Shown in pieces: positions 5,624 through 8,753 of a stretch of DNA of 8,753 bases. The position numbers and the translations under genes are program-made. Source of the stretch: Treponema sp. (GTDB lineage: Bacteria > Spirochaetota > Spirochaetia > Treponematales > Breznakiellaceae); contig JAISWN010000314.1 of NCBI GenBank assembly GCA_031271075.1, positions 1 to 8,753 on the forward strand, given 5' to 3'. Under the pieces are notes generated by a model. The model was not told the DNA's origin. It ran no database searches and saw only the letters and a program-made list of their open reading frames with translations. The first letter of the stretch is position 1. Every line of letters starts with the position of its first letter.

Positions 5624-8285
5624 AATACGAATCAAACAGGCTGGGGTTTTCGGGTTTTTCAAGGGCCGGATTTTTTTTACTTCGCGCGGATTTATAATTT
5701 TTTTCGGAATTTAAAAGGTTTTTCCACCTTTGCAGTTTTTGCAGGGCCCCCATGGGGGTTATATTGTCCGGCTCCAGGGCGCTTATTTCTTCAAGAAGGC
5801 GGCCAAGGTTCGCCGGGAGAGGGGTTTCCCCAGAGGAGGCGGGTTTGGGGGAAGGCTCAGGGGCAAGCCCCCGATCCCGCTCCTCAAGCTGTTCCATGAC
5901 GCGCCCGGCCCGGTCCAGGACTTCCCGGGGCAGCCCCGCCAGGCGGGCCACGTGCAGCCCGTAGGATTCCGCGGCGGGGCCCTCTTTTATGCGCCGGAGG
6001 AACACTATCTCCCCGTCCCGGTTCAGGACCTCCATGGAACGGTTCGCCATGCGGGGATGGGAAAGCAGGGAAAGCTCGTGGTAGTGGGTGGCGAAAAGGG
6101 TACGGCACCGAACCTGGTTCAGGAGTTCTTCGCATACCGCCCAGGCGATGGACAGGCCGTCCTTCGTTCCGGTTCCCCGGCCCACCTCGTCCATAATCAC
6201 GAGGCTCATATCGGTGGCGGTGTTGAGGATATAGGCGGTCTCGTTCATCTCCGTAAGGAAGGTGGATTCCCCCCGGGCAAGGTTGTCCGAGGCCCCCACC
6301 CGGCAGTAGATCCGATCCGTCAGCCCGATCCGGGCTTCCCGGGCGGGGACGAAGCTCCCCATCTGGGCCATAAGGGCGATCAGCGCCGCGGTACGCAGGT
6401 AGGTGGACTTTCCGGCCATGTTGGGCCCGGTGATCAGGGCGAAAGAAACGCCCTCCCCCTCAAGGACGATGTTATTGGGGATAAACTCCCCGGCCGGCAG
6501 GTGGGCCTCCACAACCGGATGCCTGCCTTCCAGGATAACAAGAGCCTTCCCGTTGTCTATCGAAGGGCGCACCCAGTTGCGTATGGTGGCGGCCCGGGCC
6601 AGGGACTGGGCCACGTCGAGTTCCGCGAGCCTGGCGGCGGCGGCGGCCAGTTCCCGGAGATTCCCCTTCACCTGTTCCCGGAGCTCCAGGAAAAGCCTCC
6701 TTTCCAGTTCGATGATCCTATCCGAGGCCCCGTTGATATCCGACTCCAGGGCGGCCAGCCGGTCGGTGCTAAAACGCTCGCCGGCGACGATCCCCTGGCG
6801 GCGGATAAAATGGGCGGGAACCTTGGAAAGATGCGCCTTGGTTACCTCGAAAAAGTAACCGATAAGCCGGTTGTAACGGATCTTGAGGCTCGAAATCCCC
6901 GTATTTTCCCGCTCTTCCTCCAGGTATTCCTCCAGAAGCTGCCTGCCGTTGTCCCGCAGCTTCCGGAGGCCGTCCAGTTCCGCGTTGTAACCCTCCCGGA
7001 TAAGGTTCCCTTCGGTGAGTAATATGGACGGTTCCTCGCAGAGCCCCCGGTCCAGGAGATCCCGGATCGCCATCAGGGAGGCAAAACCCGTTCCGGCCAG
7101 AAGCCGCGCCTCGGGGGACTCAAACGAAACCGGAAGCAGCCCCGCCAGTTCCTCCACCTTCTCCAGGGAATCCAGGGCGTTTTTTACCGCCCCCATGTCC
7201 TTGCCGTGGGCCTTGTCCATGGCGATCCGGGAGCTTAACCGTTCCAGATCCGGGGTTTTCCCCAGAAGTTCCCGCAGGGCGCCCAGGGAAGCCTGATCCC
7301 GGTAGAAGCTCTCCACCATATCCAGCCGGGCGTTAATAGCGGCCGCGTCCCGCAGGGGGTGGAGGATCCGCCGTTTGAGGAGCCGCCGGCCCATGGCGGT
7401 ACGGCTTTCGTCCATTACTTCCAGGAGGGAAAAGCGCGGTTCCCCGTCCCGCAGGCTGCGGATGAGTTCCAGGTTCCGCTGGGAAGACTCGTCTATCCCC
7501 ACATACTCCCTGTCCTGGTAGACCGTAATACCCCGTATATGGGGGATAAGGCCCTTGGCCGTTTCGTCCAGGTAATCCAGCAGCGCGCCGGCGGAAAGGA
7601 TCTCCGGGCTGTCGTCCTCCAGGCCGAACCCTTTCAGGCTGGCTATTTTGAACTGCCGGAGAAGCCGCTGCCGGCCTCTTTCCGGGTCGAAAAGCCAGTC
7701 GGCCCAGCGGTTCACCACCAGATTGGGCCGCTCCAGGATCGCCCGGGCTATCTTGCCGTCCTCCTCAAGCAGGGATTCCTGGAGGATTATCTCCCGTATC
7801 TGGAGCCGCTCCAGCTCTTGCCGGAGCCTTTCCGGCGCCCCTTCCCGGGGGAAGCTGGTGGCGTGGAAATCCCCGGCGGAAAGGTCGATGTAAGCGAAGG
7901 AAAGGCAGCGCCAGAGGGGCCCTCCCTGGGCGGCGAGGCAGGCCAGGTAGTTGGAACTTCCCTTGTCCAGGAAATCCTCGTCTATGGCGGTGCCGGGGGT
8001 GATCACCTCCACCACCTTGCGCTCAATGAGACCCTTGCCCGGATCGGCAAACTGTTCGCAGACGGCTATTTTCTTCCCGCATTTGAGGAGCCGGGCAATA
8101 TAAGAGCGGGCCGCGTGGTAGGGAATACCGCACATGGGCTGCCCGTTACGGCTGGTAAGGGTGAGGTTCAGCAGGGCGGAAACTTCCAGGGCATCGTTGG
8201 CAAACATCTCATAAAAATCACCCAAACGGAAGAAAAGTACTTCCCCCTGATGATCCTGCTTTATCCGCCTGTATTGATCAAACAT
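5622..8285 (-). CDS. mutS: DNA mismatch repair protein MutS (887 aa from ATG 8285; true start may be upstream)
   Basis: This is a complete MutS, which recognises mismatched bases and small loops and recruits MutL. The mismatch-reading motif is GDFYE (22-26), with Phe24 and Glu26 equivalent to E. coli Phe36 and Glu38. ITPGTAID marks the N-terminal domain boundary. The ATPase has Walker A GPNMAGKST (620-628), Walker B LVIMDE ending at Asp699-Glu700, the signature STFLTEM before it, and ATHYHEL (732-738). A late TPMGALQKL helix matches the usual MutS C-terminus, and the protein ends NPSLFDSY, resembling a beta-clamp-binding motif. The ATG at 8285 is the first standard start in frame, but SSP just before it matches the conserved TPM of MutS N-termini (SPMFDQYRRIK). 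The strong ribosome site GGAGGGGG fits an upstream in-frame ACG at 8309, giving 895 aa. The skp-like gene lies 120 bases upstream on the same strand, probably in one operon. Confidence 0.98.
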   Translation of the reverse strand: MFDQYRRIKQDHQGEVLFFRLGDFYEMFANDALEVSALLNLTLTSRNGQPMCGIPYHAARSYIARLLKCGKKIAVCEQFADPGKGLIERKVVEVITPGTAIDEDFLDKGSSNYLACLAAQGGPLWRCLSFAYIDLSAGDFHATSFPREGAPERLRQELERLQIREIILQESLLEEDGKIARAILERPNLVVNRWADWLFDPERGRQRLLRQFKIASLKGFGLEDDSPEILSAGALLDYLDETAKGLIPHIRGITVYQDREYVGIDESSQRNLELIRSLRDGEPRFSLLEVMDESRTAMGRRLLKRRILHPLRDAAAINARLDMVESFYRDQASLGALRELLGKTPDLERLSSRIAMDKAHGKDMGAVKNALDSLEKVEELAGLLPVSFESPEARLLAGTGFASLMAIRDLLDRGLCEEPSILLTEGNLIREGYNAELDGLRKLRDNGRQLLEEYLEEERENTGISSLKIRYNRLIGYFFEVTKAHLSKVPAHFIRRQGIVAGERFSTDRLAALESDINGASDRIIELERRLFLELREQVKGNLRELAAAAARLAELDVAQSLARAATIRNWVRPSIDNGKALVILEGRHPVVEAHLPAGEFIPNNIVLEGEGVSFALITGPNMAGKSTYLRTAALIALMAQMGSFVPAREARIGLTDRIYCRVGASDNLARGESTFLTEMNETAYILNTATDMSLVIMDEVGRGTGTKDGLSIAWAVCEELLNQVRCRTLFATHYHELSLLSHPRMANRSMEVLNRDGEIVFLRRIKEGPAAESYGLHVARLAGLPREVLDRAGRVMEQLEERDRGLAPEPSPKPASSGETPLPANLGRLLEEISALEPDNITPMGALQKLQRWKNLLNSEKNYKSARSKKNPALEKPENPSLFDSY

Positions 8286-8312
8286 TGGTGACGAAGCGCC
8301 TTGATTCGTAGA

Positions 8313-8320
8313 CCCCCTCC
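8313..8320 (-). promoter_or_regulatory. Strong Shine-Dalgarno sequence placed too far from the mutS ATG
   Basis: The minus strand reads GGAGGGGG (8320-8313). It is 27 nt from the ATG at 8285, too far for normal initiation, but its GGAGG core is 6 nt from the in-frame ACG at 8309-8307. No ATG, GTG or TTG in the mutS frame occurs between the upstream stop (TAA, 8339-8337) and 8285. The only other site is a weak AAGG 13 nt before the ATG. Confidence 0.6.
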
Positions 8321-8405
8321 GCAGGAAACGTGTCTTTTAGTCTTTTGCCGCTGCCGGATGTATGTGTATACCGCCTGAGATACGCCGCCGAAAACCGGTA
8401 ATACC

Positions 8406-8753
8406 TTAGCGGCCCGCCTTGGACACCAAATTTTGAATTAATTTATCGGTAATATCCACTGTCGGGCTGTACCAGAGGATACCGGTACTTTCTTTAAGGT
8501 TCAATACCGTGCTGTACCCTTCGCTTTCGGCAATAAAACGTATCTCATCGTAAACCTGTTCCAGAAAAGCCCCCGATTGGGTAAGCCTTTTCTTCTGGGC
8601 TTCAAGCTCCTGGGTTTTAAGCTGGTAGTATTCTTTGAGGAGTTCGCTTTTCCGGTAGATCTCGTTTTCCAGGCGCATGGACTGCTGCTGATCCCCCTGA
8701 AATTCCGCGTTGATCTGCCGGTTTTTAAGATCGTTTATCTCCCGGGTCATCCG
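8406..8753 (-). CDS. Skp/OmpH-family periplasmic chaperone, C-terminal 115 residues (5' end off window)
   Basis: The fragment has the Skp (OmpH) pattern: a long charged coiled-coil arm (INDLKNRQIN through KTQELEAQKKRL) followed by the beta-type core segment AESEGYSTVLNL, a hydrophobic ILWYSP turn, the conserved DITDKLI near the C-terminus, and a stop at 8406. Skp is a trimeric periplasmic holdase that carries unfolded outer-membrane proteins to the BAM complex. The frame is open through the window edge (an Arg codon precedes the first visible Met), so the signal peptide and N-terminal core lie outside. In T. pallidum the skp homologue (TP0327) sits between bamA (TP0326) and mutS (TP0328); the same skp-mutS order here predicts bamA just beyond the right edge. 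Confidence 0.85.
   Translation of the reverse strand, partial: RMTREINDLKNRQINAEFQGDQQQSMRLENEIYRKSELLKEYYQLKTQELEAQKKRLTQSGAFLEQVYDEIRFIAESEGYSTVLNLKESTGILWYSPTVDITDKLIQNLVSKAGR

Noticed and set aside
5730..7022. 430-residue open frame on the plus strand, antisense to mutS
   Set aside because: It lies wholly inside the conserved MutS ATPase and clamp regions, has shadow-type composition, and shows no motif or ribosome site.
7359..8291. 310-residue open frame on the plus strand, antisense to the mutS N-terminal half
   Set aside because: Same reasoning: it is opposite strongly conserved MutS sequence and has no recognisable family features.
8365..8370. TATACA on the minus strand in the skp-mutS gap as a mutS promoter -10
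   Set aside because: No acceptable -35 lies 16-18 bases upstream, and co-transcription with skp is a simpler explanation.

Overview
The window looks like chromosomal DNA from a spirochete, probably a Treponema-like species with fairly GC-rich genes. Three things point there. An OmpH/Skp-type chaperone gene lies directly upstream of mutS, the order found in Treponema pallidum (bamA-skp-mutS; established knowledge). Two predicted lipoproteins have relaxed lipoboxes (VFSC, FFSC) of the spirochete kind. The protein sequences also look treponemal. The species assignment is inference.

Layout from left to right: (1) a 3'-truncated DHH-family phosphoesterase gene on the minus strand; (2) a 77-base divergent promoter region with an overlapping, near-palindromic -10 sequence; (3) a large PqqL-like M16 zinc metallopeptidase lipoprotein on the plus strand; (4) a 231-base convergent gap packed with palindromes, including one good plus-strand terminator; (5) three complete minus-strand genes, which are a PotD-like substrate-binding lipoprotein, a secreted protein with two RlpA-like domains, and mutS upstream of them; (6) the 3' part of a Skp/OmpH-like gene, cut by the window end and transcribed toward mutS.

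Most of the proteins act at the cell envelope: a lipoprotein protease, a lipoprotein solute receptor, a secreted double-psi-barrel protein and a periplasmic chaperone. MutS is cytoplasmic DNA mismatch repair, and the DHH protein is probably a cytoplasmic phosphoesterase. Nothing suggests that they form one pathway. The PotD-like gene has no ABC permease or ATPase gene beside it, and the rlpA-like and potD-like genes appear to have their own promoters.

I found no mobile element with coding capacity, CRISPR array, RNA gene or defence system, and no convincing new multi-gene system. The points most worth a second look are: a possible ACG (or otherwise non-standard) start for mutS, placed 6 nt after a strong Shine-Dalgarno sequence; a probably leaderless M16 mRNA; the related palindromes after the M16 gene; loss of the polyamine-contact residues in the PotD-like protein; a duplicated RlpA domain with degenerate catalytic positions; and phased A-tracts upstream of the rlpA-like promoter.
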